Shown here one piece after another: positions 1 through 8,836 of a stretch of DNA of 41,043 nt (within the stretch, counting starts at the first letter, position 1; the number at the start of each line of letters is the position of its first letter). Location: contig NZ_VYKI01000004.1 of NCBI RefSeq assembly GCF_008710035.1, positions 67,326-108,368 of the forward strand, in the 5' to 3' direction. The position numbers were made by a program, and so were the translations under genes. The notes beneath the pieces are model-generated. The model was not told where the DNA came from and ran no database searches. It worked only from the letters and a program-made list of their open reading frames with translations. The stretch comes from Stenotrophomonas cyclobalanopsidis. GTDB lineage: Bacteria; Pseudomonadota; Gammaproteobacteria; Xanthomonadales; Xanthomonadaceae.

Positions 1-4
1 CCTG

Positions 5-1590
<1,586 letters not shown>

Positions 1591-1620
1591 CCGGTGTCCT
1601 TTCAGGCGATGCCCGCGTGC

Positions 1621-2040
1621 TCAGCGGACCGTCGCCAGGGCGGCGACCGCCGGCAGGATATGGTGTTCGCTCAGGGGTGCCAAGCGCAGGCCGTGCGGTG
1701 GCCGCAGCGGCACCCAGGCCAGTTCGGCGATCTCGGCGCGTGCGGTCGGTATGCCCGCAACCTGCACCCACCAGGCCTGCGCCTGCACGCGGTGGCCGGG
1801 TTCGTTCACCGCCCAGTCCTCGAAACGGCCCAGGGCGACCGCGCTGGCGGCATCGAACTGCACGCCCAGTTCCTCGTCCAGCTCGCGGGCCAGGGCCTGC
1901 AGCGGTGCTTCGCCCGCCTCGGGCTTGCCGCCGGGCTGGATGAAGCGGTCGGCGCCGTGCTTGCGCACCACCAGCGCCCGGCCGCGGTCATCCAGGATGA
2001 CCGCAGCCACGATCTGGATCGTGGCCGCGGCGTTGCTCAC
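1621..2040 (-). CDS. Nudix hydrolase
   Basis: A 139-residue single-domain protein. The Nudix box G-x5-E-x7-REUxEExGU is present as GGKPEAGE followed by ARELDEELGV (about residues 37-60), so it should hydrolyse a nucleoside diphosphate linked to another moiety with a divalent metal. FIQPGGK just before the box is typical of MutT-like members; the substrate cannot be read from the sequence. The start is a GTG at 2040, whose GTGA overlaps the stop of the upstream peptidase gene, implying translational coupling. Confidence 0.93.
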   Translation of the reverse strand: MSNAAATIQIVAAVILDDRGRALVVRKHGADRFIQPGGKPEAGEAPLQALARELDEELGVQFDAASAVALGRFEDWAVNEPGHRVQAQAWWVQVAGIPTARAEIAELAWVPLRPPHGLRLAPLSEHHILPAVAALATVR

Positions 2041-4403
2041 TTCAGGTTCTGCTCGAACAGCTTGAGGATGCGCTTGTACTGGTCCAGCCAGGAATCGGCA
2101 CGGGTGTAGCCGTGGCGCTCCAGCGGGTACGGGGCGATCGACCAGTTGTCCTTGTGCAGCTCGATCAGGCGCTGGGTCAGGTGCACCGAGTCCTGGAAGA
2201 ATACGTTGTCATCCATCATGCCGTGGGCGATCAGCAGGTTGTCCTGCAGGTTCTGCGCGTACTCGATGGGCGAGGACGTGCGGTACGCCTCCGGGTCGAT
2301 GTCCGGGGTGTTGAGGATGTTGCTGGTGTAGGCGTGGTTGTAGTTGTTCCAGTCCACCACCGGGCGCAGCGCGGCACCGGCCTTGAACGTGCCCGGCGAA
2401 CGGAACAGCGCCATGAAGGTCATGAAGCCGCCGTAGGAACCGCCGTAGATGCCGGCGTGGTCGCGGTCACCCTGCTGGGTGTCGACCAGCCAGTCCAGGC
2501 CGTCCTTGTAGTCTTCCAGTTCCGGGTGGCCCATGTTGCGGTAGATCGCCGTCCGCCAGTCGCGGCCGTAGCCCTCGCTGCCGCGGTAATCCATGTCCAG
2601 CACGATGTAGCCCTTTTCCACCAGCAGGTTGTGGAACATCTGCTCGCGGAAGTAGGCCGGGTAGCGCTGGTGCACGTTCTGCAGGTAGCCGGCACCGTGC
2701 ACGAACATCACGATCGGGTACTTCTTGCCCGGTTCCTTGTGCTCGGGCTCGTAGTACTTGGCCCAGACCACGCCGGCGCCATGCTTGGACGGCACCGCCA
2801 CCAGCTTCGGCTGGATCCACTCACGCGCCTTGTACTCGGCGGTACGGGTGTCGGTCAGCACGCGTGCCTGGCCACCGGCGCTCGGCACCACGGCCAGCTG
2901 GGTCGGCAGGTAGGCGGCCGAATAGCGCACCAGCAGCTGCTGGCCATCGGGCGACAGCGAGAAATCTTCCACGCCGTTGAGGCTGGTCAGCTCGCGCACC
3001 TGGCGGTTGCCGGTGTCGACCGCGCAGATTTCATAGTCGTGCGGCGCCTGCTGGTTGCACAGGAAGTAGAAGCCCTTGCCGTCGGCCGACAGCACCGGTG
3101 CGGAGGTTTCCCACTTGCCGCTGGTCAGCGCCTGCGGCTTGGCCGAACCGGCCTGGGTGTACAGGTGGGAGAAGCCGGACTCTTCGGACAGCAGCCACAG
3201 GGTGCGACCATCGGCCATCCAGCCGAAATCGTTGAAGCCCCAGTTGATCCAGGCGTTGTCGGTCAGGCGGTGGCGGTTCTGCACACGGCCGTCGCTGCCG
3301 ATGCTGACGATCCAGCGGTCCTTGTTGTCGTTGGCGCGCAGCATCACCGCGGCCTGCTGGCCGTCGGCGCTCCAGCGCATGCCGCCGCCCATGAAGTCGC
3401 TCATCACCTGCACGCTGCGGTCGCCCTTCAGCGGGTCTTTGCCGGCCTTGCGGCGCAGTTCGGCCAGCGGGTCGGTGCCGATGCCCGGCAGGCCCGACAG
3501 CGAGAGCTTCTCGGCCTTGCCGGTGCGCACGTCGACGTACCACAGGGTGTGCGGCTCGAAGCCATTGCGGCCGACGCGGGTGCGGGTGTCCTCGCTTTCC
3601 TCGTAGCCGGATTCGGTCACGTACAGCGGCATCTTGCTGCTGCGGCCGTCGTCGAAGTCCTTCGGCTTGGTCACCACGATCAGGTGGCCCAGGTCCGGCG
3701 ACAGCAGGCTGTCGGCGATCTCGACGTCGGCGCCCAGGTAGATCGGGGCCGCCGCGCGGGTCGGGTCGGTCTGGCGCCAGCGCTGGTCCTGGTCCTTCAG
3801 CGCTTCACGCTGGTCGCGGTCGCGGCGCAGGGTTTCCAGGGTACGCAGCTGCTGGTCGCGCAGCAGGTCGTCCTTGGGCTTGCTGGCCGGGTCTTTGTCG
3901 GCCTTCAGGCTGGCCACCTGCTGCACGCCGCTGGCGGCGGTCCAGTGGAACCAGTTCTGGCCCACGCGCCAGATCACGCCGTTGTCGGCGGCGAAGTTCA
4001 CGCCGGCGGCGCGCTCGTTGCTGCGGGTCAGCTGGGTCAGCGCGCCGCTGCGCAGGTCGCGCACGAACACATCGCCGTTGCGGACGAAGGCGCTGCGGCT
4101 GCGGCTGCGGTCGTAGACCGGCTCGGCCACGTCCAGGGTGCCGCGCTGGTCATCGGCCACCTGCGCGGCGGCGCCACCGGCCAGCGGCTGGCGGAAGGTG
4201 TCGCGCACCGGGCTGCCGCTGCGCTTGAGCTGGTACTCGACCTGCCGGCTGTTCCAGGACCACCAGGCCTTCTCGACCGGCGGACCGATCCAGTCCGGGT
4301 CGGCCATGGCCTGTTCGATGGTGATCGGCGTCGGCGCAGCATGCGCGGCCGGTGCGGCCAGCACGGCCGACAGCAGGAGGGACAGGGGCAGCACTCGGGA
4401 CAT
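2037..4403 (-). CDS. Secreted S9 family prolyl oligopeptidase (DPP IV-like)
   Basis: The chosen start at 4403 (MSRVLPLSLLL) gives a 788-residue protein with a clear Sec signal peptide ending near AHA; an ORF extension further upstream would bury it. A long N-terminal beta-propeller (about 50-530) precedes an alpha/beta-hydrolase domain. The nucleophile motif GGSYGG places Ser656, with a DDN acid near Asp732 and His764 in ERHGYTR, the catalytic triad of S9 peptidases. The HGAGY oxyanion segment is also visible. It probably releases Xaa-Pro or related dipeptides from peptides in the periplasm. It is the first gene of the minus-strand group and overlaps the Nudix gene by four bases. Exact specificity (DPP IV versus other S9B/S9C types) is not settled. 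Confidence 0.93.
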   Translation of the reverse strand: MSRVLPLSLLLSAVLAAPAAHAAPTPITIEQAMADPDWIGPPVEKAWWSWNSRQVEYQLKRSGSPVRDTFRQPLAGGAAAQVADDQRGTLDVAEPVYDRSRSRSAFVRNGDVFVRDLRSGALTQLTRSNERAAGVNFAADNGVIWRVGQNWFHWTAASGVQQVASLKADKDPASKPKDDLLRDQQLRTLETLRRDRDQREALKDQDQRWRQTDPTRAAAPIYLGADVEIADSLLSPDLGHLIVVTKPKDFDDGRSSKMPLYVTESGYEESEDTRTRVGRNGFEPHTLWYVDVRTGKAEKLSLSGLPGIGTDPLAELRRKAGKDPLKGDRSVQVMSDFMGGGMRWSADGQQAAVMLRANDNKDRWIVSIGSDGRVQNRHRLTDNAWINWGFNDFGWMADGRTLWLLSEESGFSHLYTQAGSAKPQALTSGKWETSAPVLSADGKGFYFLCNQQAPHDYEICAVDTGNRQVRELTSLNGVEDFSLSPDGQQLLVRYSAAYLPTQLAVVPSAGGQARVLTDTRTAEYKAREWIQPKLVAVPSKHGAGVVWAKYYEPEHKEPGKKYPIVMFVHGAGYLQNVHQRYPAYFREQMFHNLLVEKGYIVLDMDYRGSEGYGRDWRTAIYRNMGHPELEDYKDGLDWLVDTQQGDRDHAGIYGGSYGGFMTFMALFRSPGTFKAGAALRPVVDWNNYNHAYTSNILNTPDIDPEAYRTSSPIEYAQNLQDNLLIAHGMMDDNVFFQDSVHLTQRLIELHKDNWSIAPYPLERHGYTRADSWLDQYKRILKLFEQNLK

Positions 4404-4516
4404 GGGCTCACGGCACCAGATGAGGAAACCGGGCAAGGGTAGCAGCCGCCCGGGCGGGGGGAGGGGGCCACAGGTCATGGCGTACGTGTGGCCACACTTG
4501 GCAATGTTGCGGCTGT

Positions 4517-4543
4517 TTGACAAATGATTCATTGCCCGTTAAT
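4517..4543 (+). promoter_or_regulatory. Possible sigma-70 promoter for the peptide operon
   Basis: A perfect TTGACA at 4517-4522 is followed 15 bases later by GTTAAT, a 4/6 match to the -10 consensus. The spacing is short, so this is tentative. If used, the transcript has a leader of about 100 bases before the ATG at 4647. That leader holds an inverted repeat, GCCGCAGG at 4572-4579 and CCTGCGGC at 4607-4614, of unknown role. Confidence 0.3.
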
Positions 4544-4646
4544 CATCGGGTGTCGGCTGAGTCCGACGGCAGCCGCAGGAAGAGCTTGCCGAAGTGTGGA
4601 AGTAGCCCTGCGGCTTTACCTTCATCACTAGAAAGGAAGTCACTGC

Positions 4647-4970
4647 ATGTCCAAGAAGATCGACAAGAAGGTTCTCCTCTCCCCGGTGCTGGCCGCCATG
4701 CTGGGCGTTGCCGGTGCTGCTAGCGCTGCCGAAATCCAGACCAGCGAATCCGCGCCGCACGTTGCCTCCGCCAACGTCGCGTCCCCCTCGGTGGAACTGA
4801 ACATCGATTACCTCGATGTCCAGGCCCAGTTGGACATGGATGATGCCATGGCCGAAACCAAGTGCACGCTGTACTCCAGCGGCGGCACCAAGTGCACCTT
4901 CTACGCGACCGACAGCGATACGGTGCAGCAGATCGCCGGTGACTACGGCGATGGCACCTTCGACGTCTGA
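4647..4970 (+). CDS. Putative RiPP-type precursor peptide with twofold TKCT-x-Y repeat
   Basis: This 107-residue peptide has a good ribosome site (AAGGAAG about seven bases before ATG). Residues 1-28 look like a Sec signal or hydrophobic leader: lysines at 3, 4, 7 and 8, a hydrophobic stretch, and an ASA-A site. Residues 29-70 are polar and acidic. At 71-76 and 81-86 the hexamer TKCT-L/F-Y occurs twice with a ten-residue period and contains the only two cysteines (73, 83). The tail is acidic (AGDYGDGTFDV). It lies directly upstream of an HExxH enzyme gene related to peptide beta-hydroxylases, with a strong hairpin between them, the usual place for a modified-peptide precursor. I know no named family for it. 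It could instead be a small secreted structural protein. Confidence 0.7.
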   Translation: MSKKIDKKVLLSPVLAAMLGVAGAASAAEIQTSESAPHVASANVASPSVELNIDYLDVQAQLDMDDAMAETKCTLYSSGGTKCTFYATDSDTVQQIAGDYGDGTFDV

Positions 4971-4977
4971 TTGAAAA

Positions 4978-5004
4978 CGGCCGCCATTCACTGAATGGCG
5001 GCCG
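4978..5004. terminator. Intercistronic perfect hairpin (attenuator or RNA stabiliser)
   Basis: CGGCCGCCATTCA (4978-4990) and its exact reverse complement (4992-5004) flank one base, giving a 13-base perfect inverted repeat seven bases after the precursor stop. No T-run follows, so full termination is unlikely. A partial block or 3' protection would raise precursor mRNA above that of the downstream enzyme. Confidence 0.6.
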
Positions 5005-5031
5005 CCAACCACGCTGCCTGGAGCAGACAGG

Positions 5032-6240
5032 ATGTCTCATACGCTCAATGATCTGCTGCACGCCATGCAGCAGGGCGATGAATCGCCGCAGATCTTTGCT
5101 TCACTTCTTTCGGCCTGGATCGAACACACTGCCAGCGAACTGGGTGACGTACTCTCGCGCCATGGTGCCGCAGATCCGCTGCAGCAGCAGCTGATTGACC
5201 AGATCCTTGCCGACTACCGCGCGCTTGACGCGCTGAGCCGTACCCGGCTGATGCTTTCAACCGAGGTCTCCAGCTATCTGGAAGAGCCAGAGGGCAAGGC
5301 GTTCGATGGCGCCCATGTAGGAACCGGTACGCTGCTCCAGGGCATTGCCGATGCCCTGCAGCGTGAGCGCAGCGTTGCCATGGTCCGCGCCGGCCAGGTA
5401 CCGCTGTGCGATGACGAACGGATCGACAGCCCGCTGGGTGATGTCATTGCCGTGCGCAACGCCGGTCACTGGCAGCTTCGCCAGCGCCCGCAGATTGCGG
5501 ACGTGATAACACTGGATATCGACAGCCGGCTGTCGCTGCGGCATGAACCGGATAGTGGAACCTTCTGCCGTGAGCGGCTTGAGGTCGACCCAGCCGAAGA
5601 GCAGATCATCCTGGACAAACTTGAAAAGGCGATGGCGCTTATCGATGCAGCCACACCGATGTTCGGTCTGATGATCAAATCGTTTACCCGGCGGATTCTG
5701 GTGCGCAAGTCCGTCGAGCTTTACGACATCGTGGATCGCGTACCGCTGGGCTCGGAGTATCGCCCCATCCACACCGGCTGCATCCGCATCCTGAACGTTC
5801 ACCGGCCCGAAATGACCGTTGCGCTCTGTGCCGAAGCGATCTTGCACGAATCCACCCACAGCTTCCTTTCGGCCTACGAGTCGATCCATGGGAAGTTCAT
5901 GTCGTCGGAGATCCGCTACCGGCCGGTATCACCGTGGTCGGGAAATTATATTCCCAACCACTCGCTTGCCCACGCCATCTTCGTCTACTACGCGCTGCAC
6001 GAACTGTTTGATCGTGCGATCGGTGACGATGTGGCAATGGATTCCTCGACCCTTGCGTCCGTCCGCCGCCGCAGGCTGGATGTGGCCGTCGGCTTCTGCG
6101 TGGACCGCAGCCTGTCAAGCATGTTCTTCCTTGAAACAGATGCAGTGACTGGGTTCCTTCCCCTCGTTGATCGCATGCAGGCCGATATCGCATCCAGGTA
6201 CATGACAGGCAATGCGCAGCAGCGGAGGGCCGCCGCATGA
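5032..6240 (+). CDS. HExxH-motif peptide-modifying enzyme (alpha-KG-HExxH beta-hydroxylase-like)
   Basis: This 402-residue protein has HESTH at residues 272-276, preceded by a hydrophobic helix (ALCAEAILHESTH), and downstream the arrangement RYRPVSPWSGNYIPNHSLAHAIF (split here as RYRP at 295-298, SPW at 300-302, SLAHA at 311-315). That order, HExxH, then an R/PW segment, then a His-containing helix, is what I recall of the RiPP-associated HExxH domain family whose characterised members hydroxylate beta-carbons of peptide residues using Fe(II) and 2-oxoglutarate. The N-terminal 250 residues are helical and unassigned. It follows the precursor gene by 61 bases and overlaps the next gene by ATGA, implying joint action. 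A zinc peptidase is the main alternative. The assignment is from motif memory only. Confidence 0.72.
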   Translation: MSHTLNDLLHAMQQGDESPQIFASLLSAWIEHTASELGDVLSRHGAADPLQQQLIDQILADYRALDALSRTRLMLSTEVSSYLEEPEGKAFDGAHVGTGTLLQGIADALQRERSVAMVRAGQVPLCDDERIDSPLGDVIAVRNAGHWQLRQRPQIADVITLDIDSRLSLRHEPDSGTFCRERLEVDPAEEQIILDKLEKAMALIDAATPMFGLMIKSFTRRILVRKSVELYDIVDRVPLGSEYRPIHTGCIRILNVHRPEMTVALCAEAILHESTHSFLSAYESIHGKFMSSEIRYRPVSPWSGNYIPNHSLAHAIFVYYALHELFDRAIGDDVAMDSSTLASVRRRRLDVAVGFCVDRSLSSMFFLETDAVTGFLPLVDRMQADIASRYMTGNAQQRRAAA

Positions 6241-7061
6241 GCCGCCCGATTGTAGTGCTCTACAACAATCCAGCCGATGGCGTTGCCAATGCGCTGCGCG
6301 GGCGACCGGGCGTTACCTGCCTTCATCTTGATGAAATCAGCGCATACTGGAAGCTGGCAGATGACCTGCCGCCCACCGCGGTGGAGTACCCCGCCGCGCT
6401 GCACGACTGCTTCAGGGCTGCGTACGTTATCAACCGCATCTTCGATTTCAACCACTCCGAAGCGGGGCCTCGCCTGCACGCTGCCGGGCTGCACGGGCTG
6501 TGGGGCTATGTGGCATTGTCTCCGCTGCTGCAGCAAGCGGCCGTACTGGCCCACGAGAACGGTGCCCGCGGCGTCAGTCGGTCGATGCTGCCATTGAATG
6601 CGCAGTGGTTCAGCCTTGGCAGCGTCTGCACCGACATCACATTCCCGGCCTTCGAGTTCGGCTTCGGCAAGGTTGATCCGGATATATCCCGGCTACACGA
6701 TGCCATGCAGAAGTCGTTGTGGTCCTATTTCGCCTGGAAGACCGAGAGCAATCTCGATGATGAAGAGCGCGACTGGCATCGGTTCTATGTGGACCGCCCG
6801 TCAGGGACACCGGTCGTCTGCATCTACCATCAGGACTCGTTCGAACTGATGTTCCCCAAGGGACCTGCGAAGGTGGACACCGCGCTGTATGCCAGGGCAG
6901 CAGCGGGCGCTCGACAGGTGTTTGCGAGCGAGATGGGCGAACTGCTGTTCTATGAGCGCGACGATGCGGCTCCCATGTTCTGCGCTTTCAGTCCCTACAT
7001 GGCCAATGCTACGCGTAATCCGGCCTTCGGTGACGCGTTGGCCGGGGCAAGGGTCGCCTGA
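6237..7061 (+). CDS. Unrecognised protein coupled to the HExxH enzyme
   Basis: This 274-residue soluble protein overlaps the HExxH gene by ATGA. I do not recognise a family. Visible features are an N-terminal strand MSRPIVVLYNN, AAYVINRIFDFNHSEA near residue 61, a LPLNAQWFS stretch near 117, and a C-terminal part with VVCIYHQDSFELMFP and GELLFYERDDAAPMFCAFSP. The VINR...N.SEA pattern and the C-terminal layout faintly recall the pre-domain and end of ATP-grasp ligases that modify peptides, but no nucleotide-binding core can be seen, so it may be a degenerate relative or something else. Its position argues for a role in modifying or presenting the precursor: a partner protein, leader-binding factor or second tailoring enzyme. 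Confidence 0.6.
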   Translation: MSRPIVVLYNNPADGVANALRGRPGVTCLHLDEISAYWKLADDLPPTAVEYPAALHDCFRAAYVINRIFDFNHSEAGPRLHAAGLHGLWGYVALSPLLQQAAVLAHENGARGVSRSMLPLNAQWFSLGSVCTDITFPAFEFGFGKVDPDISRLHDAMQKSLWSYFAWKTESNLDDEERDWHRFYVDRPSGTPVVCIYHQDSFELMFPKGPAKVDTALYARAAAGARQVFASEMGELLFYERDDAAPMFCAFSPYMANATRNPAFGDALAGARVA

Positions 7062-7160
7062 TCCATGCACAGCGCACAGCAGTGGGTTGATCGGTGAAAT
7101 ACATGCAACCGATGTTCCGGTTCGTGCATCTATCCAAGTAACACCAACCGGAGCCCTACC

Positions 7161-7508
7161 ATGCAGGAATTGATCCCGATCACGCTGTTCCTCTGTATCG
7201 CCTATGCCATCCACGCGCTGGCCGATGCGCGCGCCAGAAGCAAACTGGTTGCCCCGCACGTGCCTGAGGAAGTCATTCGCGCATTGGCGGGCCTTGAAGA
7301 GGCGCGCCGACGCATGGCCGGCCTGCGCTGGGGTATCAGCCTGGTGAGCCTGGCCATCGCATTGGCGGTTCTGGAGGCAGTGGGGGCACGCGATCTGAGT
7401 TTCGGCGCGGCAGCGGCGCTGGTTGGCAGTGCGGGTATCGGTCAACTTGTGGCCTATGCTTTAACGCAACGCATCGCCGGCCTGCCGACAGCCTCGACGC
7501 CGCACTGA
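7161..7508 (+). CDS. Small membrane protein of unknown function
   Basis: This 115-residue protein has a hydrophobic N-terminal helix (about 3-20), a charged middle (RARSKLVAPHVPEEVI..., LEEARRRM) and two hydrophobic segments (about 57-75 and 80-102). Translation probably starts at the ATG at 7161, nine bases after GGAG. It opens the second part of the module, 99 bases after the 274-residue gene and 31 bases before the first permease. No family is recognised. A role as accessory subunit of the permeases or as a sensor for the downstream sigma system is possible but only positional. Confidence 0.6.
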   Translation: MQELIPITLFLCIAYAIHALADARARSKLVAPHVPEEVIRALAGLEEARRRMAGLRWGISLVSLAIALAVLEAVGARDLSFGAAAALVGSAGIGQLVAYALTQRIAGLPTASTPH

Positions 7509-7539
7509 TTCTGCAGGTCCACTTCTTCCAGGGACGAAG

Positions 7540-8826
7540 ATGATTGCCTACTATCTGCGGCTTGCGATCCGCCGCCTGAAGGGCAACGCAATTGCCTATG
7601 CTGTGGTTGCACTTGTGCTGGGTGCCGGGGTCGGCTGCACTATGGTGATGGGGTCGATCGTACGCCAGATCAATCACGATCCCGCCCCCGGCCGCAGCAG
7701 CCAACTCTACCGGCCTGTGATCGATGCCAGGCCTGAGGCGCAACGTCGGGCTGGCGGTGAAGGCGGGGCAAATCTGACCTGGCCAGATGCGCAACAGCTC
7801 ATGCGCCAAGGGTCGCGTTGGCCGCAGGTGGCGCTGGCGGGTGGGCGCGTGGTCGCCAAGGATGCCGCCGATCAAGCGTTCAACGTGCGCGTACGCTATG
7901 CCACCGAACAGATCTTCCAGGTGCTGGGTGTGGAACTTGATTCCGGGCGCGGCTGGAGTAAGGCCGAGGGTGATGCAGCGCAACGCTTGGTCGTGTTGTC
8001 TTCCACATTGGCCGCGCGTCTGTGTGCCGAGAAAACCTGCCGTGGTACCACCGTTGATCTTGACGGACACGCGTACCGAGTGATCGGGGTGGCAGCGCCC
8101 TGGCACCCGGTGCCGATGTACCACGCCGATCTTCCGGGTGCAGCGTTTGCCGAGGCAGACCAGTTGTTTCTCCCGCTGGCCACTGCCGTGGCGGACGATC
8201 TGATCGTCGATGGCAGCGTGTCGGTTTGGGGAGAGAGCGGGGAGAAGCCGCGGTTGGGTGGATCGATGGCCTGGCTGCAGTTGTGGGCGCTGTTGCCACA
8301 CGCTGAGGACCTCGAGCAGTATCGGCAGATGGTGGCCGCCCATGCCAGGTCGCACGGGCTGCCGGCTGAGTACAGCAGCGTGTGGGCCATGCCAGACTGG
8401 CTGCAGCAACAGGGACTGGTGGCACAGGACACGCGGGTACAGCTGTGGCTCTGCTATCTGCTGTTGGCGGTCTGTGTGACCAACGCTGGTGCATTGCTGT
8501 ACCTCACATTGGACCGCAGGCGCCATGAAATGGCGATCCGTCGCGCGATCGGGGCCCGAAGGGTTGATGTGCTGGTGCAGATGTTGCTGGAGGCCGCTGT
8601 AGTCGGCCTGCTGAGCGGCACGTTCGCCACGGTGGTCTATCTGGGCGGGTTGCAGTTCGTCCAGTCCAGCAGGCTGGTTGCCGCTGCGCTCACCGCCCCT
8701 CAGGCAACTACTGCGCTGCTGGCACTGTTGATCGGACTGGTCGTAGCGCTGGCCTGTGCTGCCATTCCTGCGCTGCGGTTGTGTACCCGAAAGGTCGTGG
8801 TCCAGCAGATCGCGGCAAGTCCATGA
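7540..8826 (+). CDS. ABC transporter permease, MacB/FtsX type (first of pair)
   Basis: This 428-residue protein has the MacB-type layout: one N-terminal transmembrane helix (about 18-40, ending VMGSIV), a large periplasmic MacB-PCD-like domain (about 45-300) and three C-terminal helices with the FtsX signature ERRR-EMAIRRAIGARR, here as DRRRHEMAIRRAIGARRVDV. It would form half of a mechanotransmitting ABC transporter or sensor in the inner membrane. The next gene encodes a second permease of the same type, separated by ten bases, yet no ATP-binding subunit is encoded in the window. Export of, or response to, the product of the upstream peptide genes is the contextual guess. Confidence 0.85.
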   Translation: MIAYYLRLAIRRLKGNAIAYAVVALVLGAGVGCTMVMGSIVRQINHDPAPGRSSQLYRPVIDARPEAQRRAGGEGGANLTWPDAQQLMRQGSRWPQVALAGGRVVAKDAADQAFNVRVRYATEQIFQVLGVELDSGRGWSKAEGDAAQRLVVLSSTLAARLCAEKTCRGTTVDLDGHAYRVIGVAAPWHPVPMYHADLPGAAFAEADQLFLPLATAVADDLIVDGSVSVWGESGEKPRLGGSMAWLQLWALLPHAEDLEQYRQMVAAHARSHGLPAEYSSVWAMPDWLQQQGLVAQDTRVQLWLCYLLLAVCVTNAGALLYLTLDRRRHEMAIRRAIGARRVDVLVQMLLEAAVVGLLSGTFATVVYLGGLQFVQSSRLVAAALTAPQATTALLALLIGLVVALACAAIPALRLCTRKVVVQQIAASP

Positions 8827-8836
8827 GGAGCCTCGT

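Noticed and set aside
2112..4442. 776-codon open frame on the plus strand opposite the S9 peptidase
   Set aside because: It is low-complexity in Val, His, Gly and Ala with no domain, and mirrors codon bias of the peptidase, which has signal peptide and catalytic triad.
5032..6240. Simple zinc peptidase reading of the HExxH motif
   Set aside because: Not excluded, but the R/PW segment and His-helix after HESTH, plus the adjacent precursor-like peptide, fit the peptide-hydroxylase type better.
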